A DNA stretch of 64,000 nt from Pseudomonas fluorescens NCIMB 11764 (GCF_000293885.2 NZ_CP010945.1:4856001-4920000); one strand, 5' to 3'; counted from the stretch's first letter, positions 51,327 to 61,897 are shown. Notes: generated by a model not told the origin, from the letters alone. Numbers and translations: made by a program.

Positions 51327-52454
51327 TTAGAGACTGCGCGAAATGACCATGCGCTGAATATCACTGGTGCCTTCGTAGATCTGGCAGACCCGCACGTCGC
51401 GGTAGATCCGCTCGAGCGGGAAGTCGTTCAGGTAACCGTAACCGCCGAGGGTTTGCAACGCGGCGGAGCATACCTTTTCAGCCATTTCCGAGGCGAAAAG
51501 TTTGGCCATGGAGGCTTCTACCAACGCCGGTTTGCCGCTGTCACGCAATGCCGCGGCGTAATGCACCATCTGCCGGGCGACGGCGATCTGGGTTGCCATG
51601 TCGGCCAGACGGAACGCGACGGCCTGGTGTTCAATGATCGGTTTGCCGAAACTCTCGCGCTCACGTGCGTAGTCCCGGGCCGCTTCAAACGCGGCGCGGG
51701 CCATGCCCACCGATTGTGAGGCGATGCCAACGCGGCCGCCTTCGAGGTTGGCGAGGGCGATCCGGTAACCTTCGCCCTCCTCGCCCAAGCGATTGGCCAC
51801 CGGTACTTTGACGTCTTCGAACAGAATCTGGCAGGTGTCGGAGGCATGCTGGCCGAGCTTGTCTTCGACGCGGGCGACTTTATAGCCTGGCGAATCGGTG
51901 GGCACGATCAGCGCGGTGATCCCGCGTTTGCCGGCACTCGGGTCCGTCACCGCAAACACGATCACCACCCCGGCGTTCTGCCCGGAGGTGATGAACTGCT
52001 TGCAGCCGTTGAGAACGTAGTGATCGCCCTCGAGACGGGCGCGGGTTTTCAAACCGCTGGCATCGGAACCGGCTTGCGGTTCGGTCAACGCGAAAGCGCC
52101 GAGCATCGCACCGCTGGCCAGCGGTTTCAGAAAGCGCTCTTTCTGATCGTCGTTGCCGTAGTTGAGGATCGGCACGCAACCGACCGAATTGTGCACGCTC
52201 ATGATGGTCGAGCAGGCGCCGTCGCCCGCGGCGATCTCTTCCAGCGCCATGGCGTAGGCCAGGTAACCGGTGTCACAACCGCCCCACTGTTCCGGCACCA
52301 GCATGCCGAAGAAACCCAGATCGGCCATCTCGCCGATGGCTTCCTTGGGGAAACGGTGCTCGCGATCCCACTCGGCGGCGAACGGTTTCAGGCGTTCCTG
52401 GGCAAACTGCCGGGCCATGTCGCGGATCTGTTGTTGGTCGTCATTGGGAATCAT
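51327..52454 (-). CDS. Short/branched-chain acyl-CoA dehydrogenase
   Basis: This 375-residue acyl-CoA dehydrogenase has [40 protein letters not shown] and the catalytic Glu in [18 protein letters not shown]. In this operon it would dehydrogenate 2-methylbutyryl-CoA or a similar short acyl-CoA. It is separated from the thiolase gene by a perfect REP hairpin and from the hydratase gene by 45 bases. AAGGAT precedes the start. Confidence 0.9.
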   Translation of the reverse strand: MIPNDDQQQIRDMARQFAQERLKPFAAEWDREHRFPKEAIGEMADLGFFGMLVPEQWGGCDTGYLAYAMALEEIAAGDGACSTIMSVHNSVGCVPILNYGNDDQKERFLKPLASGAMLGAFALTEPQAGSDASGLKTRARLEGDHYVLNGCKQFITSGQNAGVVIVFAVTDPSAGKRGITALIVPTDSPGYKVARVEDKLGQHASDTCQILFEDVKVPVANRLGEEGEGYRIALANLEGGRVGIASQSVGMARAAFEAARDYARERESFGKPIIEHQAVAFRLADMATQIAVARQMVHYAAALRDSGKPALVEASMAKLFASEMAEKVCSAALQTLGGYGYLNDFPLERIYRDVRVCQIYEGTSDIQRMVISRSL

Positions 52455-52490
52455 GGTGAATCCTTAAAATCCGGGGTACGCCACAGAACT

Positions 52491-52524
52491 CTGTGGGAGC
52501 CAGCCTGCTGGATGGCTCCCACAG
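52491..52524. repeat. Single REP hairpin inside the fad-type operon
   Basis: CTGTGGGAGCCA and TGGCTCCCACAG form a perfect 12-bp stem around a 10-base loop, between the thiolase stop and the acyl-CoA dehydrogenase start of the same operon. It may stabilise the upstream message or lower downstream expression. Confidence 0.8.
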
Positions 52525-52537
52525 GGGTGAGGTTGGC

Positions 52538-53731
52538 CTAGTACAGGCATTCCACGGCCATTGCCGTGGCTTCACCGCCGCCGATGCAGATCGCTGCGAC
52601 ACCGCGTTTCAGGCCTTTCTGGCGCAGGGCCGAGAGCAAGGTCACCAGAATCCGAGCACCCGACGCCCCGATCGGGTGGCCCAGGGCGCAGGCGCCGCCG
52701 TGTACGTTGAGTTTCTCGTGAGGGATTTCCAGGTGGGTCATGGCGGCCATGCCGACCACGGCAAACGCTTCGTTGACTTCGACCAGATCGACGTCGTTCA
52801 GCGACCAGCCGGTTTTCTTCATCAACCGTTTGATTGCACCGATCGGTGCCACCGGGAACAGGCCCGGCGTGTCGGCGAATGCCGCGTGGCCATGGATCAG
52901 CGCAAGGGGTTTCAAACCGCGCTTTTCAGCTTCGGAACGGCGCATCAATACCAGCGCCGCCGCACCATCGGAAATCGAACTGGAGTTGGCCGCCGTCACG
53001 GTGCCGCCTTCACGGAACGCCGGCTTGAGCGAGGCGATCTTGTCCAGTTTGGCTTTCGGTGGCTGTTCGTCGTTGCTGATCACCACCTGCTCTTTCCCGA
53101 CGGTCACGGTCAGCGGCACGATTTCGTCCTTGAAGCTGCCGTCCTTGATCGCCTGCTGCGCGCGGGTGGTCGAGGCAATGGCGAACGCGTCCTGAGCCTC
53201 GCGAGTGAAGCCGTTGGTTTCGGCGCAATCTTCGGCGAAGGTGCCCATCAGGCGGCCCTTGTCGTAGGCGTCTTCCAGGCCATCGAGGAACATGGAATCG
53301 AGCACACGACCGTGGCCCATGCGGTAACCGCTGCGGGCGCGGTCCAGCAGGTACGGCGCGTTGGACATGCTTTCCATACCGCCGGCCACGACAACATCGG
53401 CGCTGCCGGCGATCAGCATGTCGTGGGCCAGGATGGCCGCTTCCATGCCCGAACCGCACATTTTGTTCAGGGTGGTGCAGCGGGTCGATTTATCCAGCCC
53501 GGCACCCAGCGCAGCCTGACGGGCCGGGGCCTGGCCAAGGCCGGCGGGCAACACGCAGCCAAACAGCACTTCTTCAATGGCATCCGGCGCCAAACCTGCA
53601 CGTTCAACCGCAGCACGAATGGCGGCAGCGCCCAGTTGTGGCGCGGTCAGGCTTTTCAGTTCGCCCTGGAAACCACCCATCGGGGTGCGGACGGCGCTGA
53701 CGATAACGATTGGATCGTTGGCAATAGTCAT
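52538..53731 (-). CDS. Acetyl-CoA C-acyltransferase (thiolase)
   Basis: The 397-residue thiolase has the acyl-accepting cysteine in LNKMCGSGMEAAILAHDM (about residue 90), the conserved NVHGGACALGHPIGASG, and the second active cysteine in AAICIGGGEATAMAVE. It would cleave 2-methylacetoacetyl-CoA to propionyl-CoA and acetyl-CoA in isoleucine breakdown. It corresponds in position to fadAx of P. putida. A strong AAGGAGG site precedes the start. Confidence 0.93.
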   Translation of the reverse strand: MTIANDPIVIVSAVRTPMGGFQGELKSLTAPQLGAAAIRAAVERAGLAPDAIEEVLFGCVLPAGLGQAPARQAALGAGLDKSTRCTTLNKMCGSGMEAAILAHDMLIAGSADVVVAGGMESMSNAPYLLDRARSGYRMGHGRVLDSMFLDGLEDAYDKGRLMGTFAEDCAETNGFTREAQDAFAIASTTRAQQAIKDGSFKDEIVPLTVTVGKEQVVISNDEQPPKAKLDKIASLKPAFREGGTVTAANSSSISDGAAALVLMRRSEAEKRGLKPLALIHGHAAFADTPGLFPVAPIGAIKRLMKKTGWSLNDVDLVEVNEAFAVVGMAAMTHLEIPHEKLNVHGGACALGHPIGASGARILVTLLSALRQKGLKRGVAAICIGGGEATAMAVECLY

Positions 53732-53743
53732 GACAAATCCTCC

Positions 53744-54505
53744 TTACTTCGCGGCCATGCGCAAGGCGCCGTCGAGACGGATCACCTCGCCATTGAGCAT
53801 GCTGTTTTCAATGATATGCCTGACCAGCGCGGCATACTCGCCCGGTTTGCCCAAACGTGGCGGAAAAGGCACGCCAGCGGCCAGGGAATCGCGGACTTCC
53901 TGGGTCATGCCGGCCATCATCGGGGTTTCGAAAATGCCCGGAGCGATGGTCATCACACGGATGCCGAAACGCGCCAGTTCACGAGCAGCGGGCAAGGTCA
54001 GGCTGACGATCGCGCCTTTGGACGCGGCATAAGCCGCCTGGCCGATTTGGCCATCGTAAGCCGCCGCCGACGCAGTGTTGATGATCACCCCGCGCTCGCC
54101 ATCGGCATCCGGCTCGGTTTCGGCGATCGCCGCCGATGCCAGACGCAGCATGTTGAAGCTGCCGATCAGGTTCACGTTGATCACCTGGCTGAAACTGGCC
54201 AGCGCGTGCGGGCCGTTCTTGCCGAGGATCTTCTCGCCACGGACGATGCCGGCGCAGTTGACCAGGCCGTTGAGGCCGCCAAAGGCCTTGACCGTCGCCT
54301 GCACCGCCGCTTCAGCGGCCGCTTCGTTGCTGATGTCCGCGACCACGCTTTGCGCACCGAGACGTTCAGCCTGGGCCGCAACAGCGTCGGCGTTCATGTC
54401 CACCAGCATCACTTTGGCGCCGGCTGCGACCAGCATTTCAGCCGTGGCCGCGCCGAGCCCGGAGGCACCACCGGTGACGAGAAAAACCTTGTTTTCGATC
54501 TGCAT
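53744..54505 (-). CDS. SDR-family 3-hydroxyacyl-CoA dehydrogenase (type II, HSD10-like)
   Basis: This 253-residue short-chain dehydrogenase has the NAD motif [16 protein letters not shown] and the active site with Ser and the pair YAASK (in [20 protein letters not shown], followed by ASKGAIVS). Proteins of this kind oxidise 2-methyl-3-hydroxybutyryl-CoA. It corresponds to fadB2x. Two ATG codons stand side by side at 54508 and 54505; AAGGA is better spaced for the second. Confidence 0.9.
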   Translation of the reverse strand: MQIENKVFLVTGGASGLGAATAEMLVAAGAKVMLVDMNADAVAAQAERLGAQSVVADISNEAAAEAAVQATVKAFGGLNGLVNCAGIVRGEKILGKNGPHALASFSQVINVNLIGSFNMLRLASAAIAETEPDADGERGVIINTASAAAYDGQIGQAAYAASKGAIVSLTLPAARELARFGIRVMTIAPGIFETPMMAGMTQEVRDSLAAGVPFPPRLGKPGEYAALVRHIIENSMLNGEVIRLDGALRMAAK

Positions 54506-54521
54506 CATTGTGTCCTTGGAT

Positions 54522-56186
54522 TCAAGCTGAAGCGTTCTTCGCCGCGGCCTCTTGAGCCTTGGCGATTTCCTGGTTGCGCAAGATAAAGCGCTGCAATTTG
54601 CCGCTTGGGGTTTTCGGCAACTCGCTGACAAATTCGATTTCACGGGGGTACGAGTGCGCGGCCAGACGCTTGCGCACATGTTGGCGCAGCTCTTCGGCCA
54701 ATTCGGGGGCGGCGCGGTATTGCGCGCTGAGCACGACGAACGCTTTGACCAGCTCGGTGCGCTCCGGATCGGGCTTGCCCACCACCGCCGCTTCGACCAC
54801 GGCCGGGTGTTCGATCAACGCGCTTTCCACGTCGAACGGCCCGACGCGGTAGCCGGAGGTGGTGATCACGTCATCACTGCGGCCGACGAAGCTGATGCTG
54901 CCGTCCGGGTTCCACTCGACGGTGTCGCCACTCAGGTAATAGTTGCCAACGAAGGCCTTGGTGGGCGCGCCTTCGTAACCGGCAAACCAGCACATCGGCG
55001 ACTGAGTGCGGTCGATGGCCAGGATGCCCGGCTGGCCGACGCCCAGCTCCTGGTACTCGTCGTCGAGCACCACGATGCGGTGGCCTGGCGAGGCAAAACC
55101 GGCGGCGCCCAGGTGAATCGGATGTTCGAGACCGTGGTGGTTGCACAGGACCATGCCCAATTCGGTCTGGCCGTAATGGTCATGAATCACCACGCCGAGG
55201 TTGTCGGCGAACCAGCGAATCACTTCCGGGTTCAACGGCTCGCCGGCACTGCTGACGATGCGCAATTTGCCCTTGATCGATTTGGCGAACTCGTCGCCAC
55301 CGGCGATCAGCAAACGATATGCCGTCGGCGACCCGGTGAGGTTGGTGATCCCGTATTTGTTGATCACCCGGCAGGTGCTTTCGAGGGTGAACGGGCCATC
55401 GTAAAAGGTGATCGGATGCCCCATCGACATCGGCCCGGTCACACCAAAATAGATGCCGTAGGCCCAGCCCGGATCGGCGACGTTCCAGAATGCATCTTCC
55501 GGGCGCAAGTCCACGGCGTCACGGGTGTAGCTCTGAAAGGCGACGATGGCCTTGAGCGGCACGGACAACGCCTTCGACGGACCGGTGGTGCCCGAGGTGA
55601 ACATCAGCAGGAACGGCTCTTCACCGATCAGCAGCACCGGCTCGCACTCGGGGGAATAGTTGGCCAGTTCGGCCCAGAAACTGAAATCGCCGCGGACAAT
55701 GCCCTGGCCTTTCGCGCCACCGACGGTGACGATGGTCGGGCAGTCGGCAACTTCAGCGAGTTTGGAGCGGTTGACCGCGTCGGTCACCACCACTTTGGCG
55801 CCGGAACTGCTCAGGCGATGCTCGATGGCTTTGGGGCCGAATGCGGTGAACAACGGCTGATACACCGCACCGATGCGCCAGGTGGCGAACACGGTGATCA
55901 ATAATTCGATATTGCGCGGCAGCAGGCCGGCGACCTTGTCGCCTTTCTTCACGCCCTGAGCCAGGAGGAAATTGGCGAAACGCGCTGCCTTGTCCTGCAG
56001 CTCGCTGAACGTGTACGTGGCGCTGGTGCCGTCGCGGCCTTCCCAGAACAGCGCGATGCGGCCTGGCAACGCATGCCGGTCGCAACACTCGACGCAGGCA
56101 TTGAGGGCCGTCAGATCGCCCGCGAGTGCGGTATCGACGGTGTGCTGATAATTGAACTGTGACGTGGCAGACAAGTAATCGCGCAT
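54522..56186 (-). CDS. Acyl-CoA synthetase (AMP-binding)
   Basis: This 554-residue ligase of the acetyl-CoA synthetase superfamily has the P-loop [19 protein letters not shown], the adenylate motif [13 protein letters not shown], and the C-terminal [20 protein letters not shown] and [13 protein letters not shown] with the catalytic lysine. It activates a short or branched carboxylic acid for the beta-oxidation genes behind it. It is the first gene of the operon and corresponds to fadDx. GAGGGA precedes the start. Confidence 0.92.
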   Translation of the reverse strand: MRDYLSATSQFNYQHTVDTALAGDLTALNACVECCDRHALPGRIALFWEGRDGTSATYTFSELQDKAARFANFLLAQGVKKGDKVAGLLPRNIELLITVFATWRIGAVYQPLFTAFGPKAIEHRLSSSGAKVVVTDAVNRSKLAEVADCPTIVTVGGAKGQGIVRGDFSFWAELANYSPECEPVLLIGEEPFLLMFTSGTTGPSKALSVPLKAIVAFQSYTRDAVDLRPEDAFWNVADPGWAYGIYFGVTGPMSMGHPITFYDGPFTLESTCRVINKYGITNLTGSPTAYRLLIAGGDEFAKSIKGKLRIVSSAGEPLNPEVIRWFADNLGVVIHDHYGQTELGMVLCNHHGLEHPIHLGAAGFASPGHRIVVLDDEYQELGVGQPGILAIDRTQSPMCWFAGYEGAPTKAFVGNYYLSGDTVEWNPDGSISFVGRSDDVITTSGYRVGPFDVESALIEHPAVVEAAVVGKPDPERTELVKAFVVLSAQYRAAPELAEELRQHVRKRLAAHSYPREIEFVSELPKTPSGKLQRFILRNQEIAKAQEAAAKNASA

Positions 56187-56371
56187 TGCCAGAATCCCTC
56201 TGTATTTTTATTAGGCTGGGGGGAACCGTAACCAACAGGGAAATACTCGCTCTGCGCGGGGGGTGGGGCAATGGTCAAAGCTATCAAGTTGTCTGACTGG
56301 TTTGGCCAAGAATTGAGGAATGCGGCGCCTGGGCGGCCGCCATCGCGGGCACGATCACTACAAAATCAGGT

Positions 56372-57388
56372 TCAGTCGGCCTCGTTCAGAATCAAACTCC
56401 GGTAATGCCCCGGATTCGACCCCGACCACTTGCGAAAAGCCTTATAGAACGAACTCGCATCGGCAAACCCCAACCGCGTAGCGATCTCGGCGAAGCTGAT
56501 ACTCGGTTCAGCCAGCCAGACAATGGCCAGTTCCTTGCGCACGCTGTCCTTGAGCCCCTGATACGTCTGCCCCTCTTCCGCCAGTCGCCGACGCAAGGTC
56601 GAGGCCGACATGCACAGTTGTTGCGCCAGAGGTTCGGTCTCTGGCCACTGTTCGGCGGGCAACTGCCGCAAATCGTGCTTGATCCGGCTCGCCAGGCTCT
56701 CCGGGTCGCGGTACTTGACCAGAATATTGGCCGGCGCATGGGCCAGGAATCGCTTGAGTTCTTCGGCGCTGCGTTTGATCGGCAAATCCAGGCAGTCGGC
56801 GGAGAAAATCATCCGGGTGCGCGGCCGGTCGAAACGCAGGTTCTCGGAAAACATCACCTGATAGTCGTCACAGAAATCCGGCTGCGGGCAGCGCAACTCG
56901 ATGGCCAGAATCGGAATCCGTCGCCCCGCCAGCCAACAGGCAACGCCGTGAACGATCATCCAGTAGGTGAAATAGGTAAAGGCGCGACGCGGGTCCTGGT
57001 CGTCTTCCAGCAGCACGATCTCTGCGAGGCTTTGCTGGCGAACCAGCTGCGCGGGCAGGTGTTCGAGCATCAACGACAGAAACCCCAGCCCCGAGGTCAG
57101 GCCGGCAGCGAGGCTCGGCTGGACCATGGAACAGCGGCACAGAAACGCCAGACTGCCGGATTTGAGCTTGCGCGGGTCCATGCCAAAAAATTCATCGTCC
57201 CGACGCCGCGCCAGCAAGCGCCAAAGCCGTGCGTACGCGGTGGCCGGCACGCGGGCTGTGGTCGATTCGAGCAGCCCCGGATCGATGCCGACCTTGTTCA
57301 ACACCTCGTCGGTGGAGGCGCCGGGGGCGCAACTTTGCAACAGCGCTTCACGCACCAGTTGAATGGAGATGGTGTCTTTTTCCGACAT
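56372..57388 (-). CDS. AraC-family regulator (arabinose-binding-domain type)
   Basis: The 338-residue regulator belongs to the OruR/ArgR-like group: a helical N-terminal ligand domain (about residues 15-205) and a C-terminal AraC HTH (about 230-330) with MSASTLRRRLAEEGQTYQGL and FAEIATRLGFADASSFYKAF. It stands 185 bases upstream of the acyl-CoA synthetase operon in the same direction, so it likely activates it (inference). No strong ribosome-binding site is seen before ATG 57388. Confidence 0.88.
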   Translation of the reverse strand: MSEKDTISIQLVREALLQSCAPGASTDEVLNKVGIDPGLLESTTARVPATAYARLWRLLARRRDDEFFGMDPRKLKSGSLAFLCRCSMVQPSLAAGLTSGLGFLSLMLEHLPAQLVRQQSLAEIVLLEDDQDPRRAFTYFTYWMIVHGVACWLAGRRIPILAIELRCPQPDFCDDYQVMFSENLRFDRPRTRMIFSADCLDLPIKRSAEELKRFLAHAPANILVKYRDPESLASRIKHDLRQLPAEQWPETEPLAQQLCMSASTLRRRLAEEGQTYQGLKDSVRKELAIVWLAEPSISFAEIATRLGFADASSFYKAFRKWSGSNPGHYRSLILNEAD

Positions 57389-57438
57389 TGAGCGGGGTGT
57401 GCCCTGTTTTTATGAATGGTGCGCATATTAGCCCGATA

Positions 57439-57524
57439 AGATCAAAAGATCGCAGCCTTCGGCAGCGCCTGCATTTGGTATGCATTACCTGTAGGAGCTG
57501 CCGAAGGCTGCGATCTTTTGATCT
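57439..57524. repeat. Perfect 27-bp inverted repeat, GATCGCAGCCTTCGGCAG family
   Basis: The arms beginning AGATCAAAAGATCGCAGCCT at 57439 and ending at 57524 are exact mirror images over 27 bases with a 32-base centre. It is the second member of the family seen at 47913. It lies between the divergent araC-type and efe genes. Confidence 0.9.
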
Positions 57525-57563
57525 GTTCAGCTTAGGTTCAGGTTAATGCCAATGATTGCCATT

Positions 57564-57578
57564 TGGTAATGAGTGTCA
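57564..57578 (+). promoter_or_regulatory. Candidate Fur box upstream of efeU
   Basis: TGGTAATGAGTGTCA matches the 7-1-7 Fur motif TGATAATnATTATCA at 11 of 14 informative positions. It lies 46 bases before the efeU start, and the surrounding bases repeat the ATG/ATT pattern (AATGATTGCCATTTGG just before). Iron repression of the efe operon is expected from the gene functions. Confidence 0.6.
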
Positions 57579-57623
57579 TTATGTTACAAATTAGCACCCT
57601 ATCTAATTCCCAGACGGTGCCGA

Positions 57624-58463
57624 ATGCTTGTCCCTTTTCTGATCATGCTGCGCGAAGGCATTGAGGCCGCATTGATCGTTGGCATCATCGCCAGCTACCT
57701 CAAGCAAACCGGTCGCGGTCAATGGATGCCTGCCGTATGGATCGGCGTGTTTCTCGCCGCCGCGCTGGCCCTGCTGGTGGGCGGTGGCCTGGAGTTGGTC
57801 AGTGCCGAATTCCCGCAGAAACAACAGGAACTGTTCGAAGGCGTGGTCGGCCTGGTCGCCGTCGGCATTCTCAGTTCCATGGTGTTCTGGATGCGCAAGG
57901 TGGCGCGTTCGATCAAGCATTCGCTGCACGTCTCCCTCGATCACGCGTTGACCGGCTCCAGGCATCAAGTGACAGCGCTGATCGCCATGGTGTTTTTTGC
58001 CGTCGCCCGGGAAGGCCTGGAAACGGTGTTCTTCCTGCTCGCGGTGTTCCAGCAGAGCGAAGGGCCGGCCGCACCGATCGGTGCCCTGCTCGGCCTGATC
58101 CTGGCGATCATCGTCGGTTTCCTGATCTACACCGGCAGCATGCGCCTGAACCTCGGCGCGTTCTTCCGCTGGACCGGCCTGTTCATCCTCGTGGTGGCCG
58201 CCGGCATTCTCGCCAACTCGGTGCAGGCGCTGCATGAAGCCGGGGTCTGGAATCACCTGCAAACCGTGCTGTTCGATTTCAGCGCCACGCTGCCGATGGA
58301 TGGCCCGCTGGGGTCAGTGCTGGCCGGCATGTTCGGGTATCAGGATGCACCGACTGTCAGCACCCTGGGTGCCTACCTGATCTATCTGGTGCTGGCGCTG
58401 GTGATGTTTTTTCTCCCCGCGCCTGCACCCGCTAAACACGCTTCTTCCGTTTCCAGTCAGTAA
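57624..58463 (+). CDS. FTR1-family iron permease EfeU
   Basis: The 279-residue membrane protein has about seven helices. The first carries REGIEAALIVGIIASYL and the fourth carries REGLETVFFLLAVFQQ; these are the paired RExxE motifs that conduct iron in FTR1/EfeU permeases. ATG at 57624 begins the conserved N-terminus MLVPFLIMLREG. It leads the efe operon, with efeO 8 bases downstream. Confidence 0.93.
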   Translation: MLVPFLIMLREGIEAALIVGIIASYLKQTGRGQWMPAVWIGVFLAAALALLVGGGLELVSAEFPQKQQELFEGVVGLVAVGILSSMVFWMRKVARSIKHSLHVSLDHALTGSRHQVTALIAMVFFAVAREGLETVFFLLAVFQQSEGPAAPIGALLGLILAIIVGFLIYTGSMRLNLGAFFRWTGLFILVVAAGILANSVQALHEAGVWNHLQTVLFDFSATLPMDGPLGSVLAGMFGYQDAPTVSTLGAYLIYLVLALVMFFLPAPAPAKHASSVSSQ

Positions 58464-58471
58464 GGGCCTAC

Positions 58472-59671
58472 ATGTCAACGCCTACTCCTCCAGTGGCCTC
58501 CCCTCCCCGTGCCTTGCGCTGGGCGGTGGCCGGTTCGGTGATCGTGATGATCGCCGCCGGCGGCCTGTTCTACTACGCCTCAAAAATGGCTGCGGCCAAA
58601 CGTCAGGCCAACCATGACGAAGTGCTGGTGACCATTCACCCGCACAGCTGCGAGCCGAATGCATTGACGGTGCCGGCCGGTCGCGCCAGTTTCCGCATCG
58701 TCAACCACTCGGACCGCGCCGTTGAGTGGGAAATCCTCGATGGCGTGCTGGTGGTCGAAGAACGGGAAAACATCGCCCCCGGCCTGAGCCAGGTGATCAA
58801 CGCCAACCTGATGCCCGGCGATTACGCGATCACTTGCGGCCTGCTGAGCAACCCGCGCGGCACGCTGCATGTGACGCCTACCACCGCTTCCGATGCCGCG
58901 GCCAAAGCCAAACCGTCGATGGTCGCTTTCGTCGGGCCACTGTCGGAGTTCCGCGTTTACCTGAGCAGCCAAAGCACCGCGCTGATCAAAGCCGTCACCG
59001 CGCTAGAGCAAGCCATCGAAGCCGGCGACCTGAGCCAGGCGCAAGCGTTGTATGTCCCGGCCCGCACCGCGTATCAGCGCATCGCCCCGGCCGCACAGCG
59101 CCTCGCCGAACTCGACAACACGATCAACGCCCGTGCCGATTACTTTGAAAAACGCGAGCAGGATCCGGGTTTCAGCGGTTTCCATCGCCTCGAATATGCG
59201 CTGTTCCAGCAACGCACCCTCGACGGCCTGACACCGGTGGCTCAACGGTTGCTGACCGACGTCACCACGCTCAAACAACAACTGCTCGCCCAATCGCTAC
59301 CGCCGGAACAGCTGGTCAGCACCGTGGTGCGCAACCTCAACAACCTGGGCGAAGTGCGCGCGAGCAGCGGTGAAGAAGAACGCTACAGCCGCACCGACTT
59401 GAACGGTTTCGCCGGCAACCTCTTTGCTGCCCGCAAAGTCGTCGACCTGTTGCGTCCGCTGCTGACCAAGTCCGCCGCCGAACTGCTGCCCACTCTCGAC
59501 AACGCCATCGCCAGCCTCGATGCAGAACTTGACGGCTTCAAGGTCGAGAAAGGCTACGCGAGCTACGACAGCGTCAGCGCCGAACAGCGTAAACAGATCG
59601 CCGACATGGCCAAGGCGCTGGCCGACGCACTCGACGGCATCGATCCCGCCCTCGGCCTTTCCGGCCTATAG
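58472..59671 (+). CDS. EfeO: cupredoxin plus M75 iron-uptake protein
   Basis: This 399-residue protein has an N-terminal membrane segment (about residues 14-35), a cupredoxin-like domain (about 45-135, with [20 protein letters not shown]) and a C-terminal imelysin/M75 domain (about 150-395) with the HxxE motif in [10 protein letters not shown]. EfeO is thought to oxidise or deliver iron to the EfeU permease from the periplasm. AAGGG precedes the start. Confidence 0.92.
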   Translation: MSTPTPPVASPPRALRWAVAGSVIVMIAAGGLFYYASKMAAAKRQANHDEVLVTIHPHSCEPNALTVPAGRASFRIVNHSDRAVEWEILDGVLVVEERENIAPGLSQVINANLMPGDYAITCGLLSNPRGTLHVTPTTASDAAAKAKPSMVAFVGPLSEFRVYLSSQSTALIKAVTALEQAIEAGDLSQAQALYVPARTAYQRIAPAAQRLAELDNTINARADYFEKREQDPGFSGFHRLEYALFQQRTLDGLTPVAQRLLTDVTTLKQQLLAQSLPPEQLVSTVVRNLNNLGEVRASSGEEERYSRTDLNGFAGNLFAARKVVDLLRPLLTKSAAELLPTLDNAIASLDAELDGFKVEKGYASYDSVSAEQRKQIADMAKALADALDGIDPALGLSGL

Positions 59672-59688
59672 CAGAAGACGAACTTCAG

Positions 59689-60987
59689 ATGAACGATTCA
59701 GAGCAATTCAACCTTCAGCGGCGCCGGGTATTGATGGGCATGGGCGTCGCCGGCGTGGCCCTGGCCGGTTCAGCCTTGAGCTGCCCGGCCCTGGCCGCCA
59801 GCCCCGCGCAAGTCACCGAAGCGCCGAGCAGCGACAAGACCGAGGACCGCCACGATTTCCATGGCCAGCACCAGAGCGGCATCGTCACCCCTCGACCGGC
59901 GTCCGGCATGCTGGTGTCGTTTGATGTGTTGGCCAGCGACCGCGAGGACCTGGAGCGGCTGTTCCGCACGCTCAATGAGCGCATCGCGTTCCTGATGCAC
60001 GGCGGCCCGGTGGCGCAGGTCGATCCGAAACTGCCGCCGGTGGATTCAGGCATTCTCGGCCCGGTGGTGACGCCGGATAACCTCACCATCACCGTGTCGG
60101 TCGGCGAATCGTTGTTCGATGAGCGCTTCGGCCTGGCGAACGCCAAACCGAAACGGCTGATCCGCATGGTTGGCTTTCCCAACGATGCGCTGGAGGCCGA
60201 TTGCTGCCACGGCGACCTGAGCCTGCAGTTCTGCGCCAACACCGCCGACACCAACATCCATGCACTGCGCGATATCGTGAAGAACCTGCCGGACCTGCTG
60301 CTGGTGCGTTGGAAACAGGAAGGCAGCGTACCGCCGCAGGCTCCCGCGAAACCGGGTGTGCCGGCACAGAGCGCGCGCAACTTTCTGGGCTTTCGCGACG
60401 GCTCGGCCAACCCCGACTCCAACGACGCCAAGGCCATGGACAGCATCGTCTGGGTCCAGCCCGGCAACGACGAACCGGCCTGGGCTGCCAATGGCAGCTA
60501 TCAAGCGGTGCGGATCATCCGCAACTTCGTCGAACGCTGGGACCGCACACCGTTGCAGGAACAGGAAAGCATCCTCGGACGGATCAAAAGCACAGGCGCA
60601 CCCATGGGTGGCGCTCATGAAACCGAGGTCCCGGATTACGGCAAGGACCCGGAAGGCAAGCTGACCAAGCTTGACGCCCATATCCGCCTGGCCAACCCGC
60701 GCACCGCCGCGAGCCAGGCCAACCTGATCCTGCGCCGACCGTTCAACTACTCCAACGGCGTGAACAAGAACGGTCAGCTGGACATGGGATTGCTGTTCAT
60801 CTGCTACCAGGCCGATCTGGAAAAAGGCTTTATCACTGTGCAAACCCGACTCAACGGTGAACCGCTCGAGGAATACCTCAAGCCGGTCGGCGGGGGGTAC
60901 TTCTTCACCTTGCCGGGTGTGACGGGCGACCAGGATTTCATCGGTCGCTCACTGCTTGACGCTGCCTCCCCAAAAACAACCGCATAA
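59689..60987 (+). CDS. EfeB: Tat-exported DyP-type heme peroxidase / deferrochelatase
   Basis: The 432-residue DyP-type peroxidase has a twin-arginine signal ([20 protein letters not shown]). The GxxDG motif is in [14 protein letters not shown] near residue 235, and the C-terminal heme pocket holds the conserved His in the region [13 protein letters not shown]. It is exported folded and acts on heme or iron in the periplasm together with EfeU and EfeO. The gene follows efeO by 17 bases. Confidence 0.93.
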   Translation: MNDSEQFNLQRRRVLMGMGVAGVALAGSALSCPALAASPAQVTEAPSSDKTEDRHDFHGQHQSGIVTPRPASGMLVSFDVLASDREDLERLFRTLNERIAFLMHGGPVAQVDPKLPPVDSGILGPVVTPDNLTITVSVGESLFDERFGLANAKPKRLIRMVGFPNDALEADCCHGDLSLQFCANTADTNIHALRDIVKNLPDLLLVRWKQEGSVPPQAPAKPGVPAQSARNFLGFRDGSANPDSNDAKAMDSIVWVQPGNDEPAWAANGSYQAVRIIRNFVERWDRTPLQEQESILGRIKSTGAPMGGAHETEVPDYGKDPEGKLTKLDAHIRLANPRTAASQANLILRRPFNYSNGVNKNGQLDMGLLFICYQADLEKGFITVQTRLNGEPLEEYLKPVGGGYFFTLPGVTGDQDFIGRSLLDAASPKTTA

Positions 60988-61010
60988 CCACCCCGATACG
61001 GAACCGTCCC

Positions 61011-61835
61011 ATGAAAAAGTCGCCCCTCGCGTTACTGCTGACCCTTGGTTTGCTCAACACCCCGCTTTCGGCTTTCGCGGCGACGGCGCCGCTGGAACTG
61101 GTGGGGCCGATCTCGGACTACAAGATCTACGTCACTGAACAATTGGACGAACTGGCCAGCCACACTCAGAAATTCACCGACGCCGTGAAGAAAGGCGACC
61201 TTGCCACCGCGCAAAAACTCTATGCGCCGACCCGGGTTTACTATGAGTCCATCGAGCCGATCGCCGAACTGTTCAGTGACCTGGACGCGTCCATCGACTC
61301 CCGTGTCGACGATCACGAAAAAGGCGTGAAGGCCGAAGACTTCACCGGTTTCCACCGCATCGAGTATTCGCTGTTCTCCGAGAAAAGCACCAAGGGTCTC
61401 GGACAATTGGCTGATGGCTTGAACAAGGATGTCAAAGACTTGCAAACCCGCGTGGCCGGCCTGACCTTCCCGCCCGAGAAAGTGGTGGGTGGCGCAGCGG
61501 CGTTGTTGGAAGAAGTCGCGGCGACCAAGATCTCCGGCGAGGAAGATCGCTATAGCCACACCGATCTTTACGACTTCCAGGGCAACATCGACGGCGCGAA
61601 GAAAATCGTCGACCTGTTCCGTCCGCAGATCGAGAAGCAGGACGCGGTGTTCATGGCCAAGGTCGACAAGAACTTTGCAACGGTGAACAAGACATTGGCC
61701 AAATACAAGACCAGGGATGGGGGTTTTGAGACTTACGACAAAGTGAAGGACAGCGACCGTAAAGCGCTGGTTGGGCCGGTGAATACATTGGCTGAGGACT
61801 TGTCGACGTTGCGTGGGAAATTGGGGCTGAACTGA
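61011..61835 (+). CDS. EfeM/EfeO-type M75 iron-uptake protein
   Basis: This 274-residue periplasmic protein has a Sec signal (MKKSPLALLLTLGLLNTPLSAFA) and a single imelysin/M75 domain with the HxxE motif in FHRIEYSLFSEKS. It lacks the cupredoxin domain, so it corresponds to EfeM. The domain is clearly paralogous to the C-terminal half of EfeO two genes upstream (for example SGEEDRYSHTDLYDFQGN against [18 protein letters not shown]). It is the last gene of the operon. Confidence 0.9.
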   Translation: MKKSPLALLLTLGLLNTPLSAFAATAPLELVGPISDYKIYVTEQLDELASHTQKFTDAVKKGDLATAQKLYAPTRVYYESIEPIAELFSDLDASIDSRVDDHEKGVKAEDFTGFHRIEYSLFSEKSTKGLGQLADGLNKDVKDLQTRVAGLTFPPEKVVGGAAALLEEVAATKISGEEDRYSHTDLYDFQGNIDGAKKIVDLFRPQIEKQDAVFMAKVDKNFATVNKTLAKYKTRDGGFETYDKVKDSDRKALVGPVNTLAEDLSTLRGKLGLN

Positions 61836-61851
61836 GTTTCAACCCTTTGAA

Positions 61852-61889
61852 GGACGCTTCGCGGGCAAGGCTTGCTCGCGAAGCCGTCC
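61852..61889. terminator. GC-rich hairpin between efeM and the downstream convergent gene
   Basis: GGACGCTTCGCG and CGCGAAGCCGTCC can pair across GGCAAGGCTTGCT. It sits 17 bases after the efeM-like stop and 9 bases before the stop of the convergent giant gene. It lacks a T-run and resembles a REP unit, so it may be a 3'-end structure rather than an intrinsic terminator. Confidence 0.45.
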
Positions 61890-61897
61890 AGGCGGGG

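Noticed and set aside
52493..54586. Very long plus-strand frame of 697 codons opposite the thiolase and SDR genes
   Set aside because: It is antisense to two well-defined genes with full catalytic motifs and has the His/Gln/Arg/Gly-rich composition of an antisense shadow.
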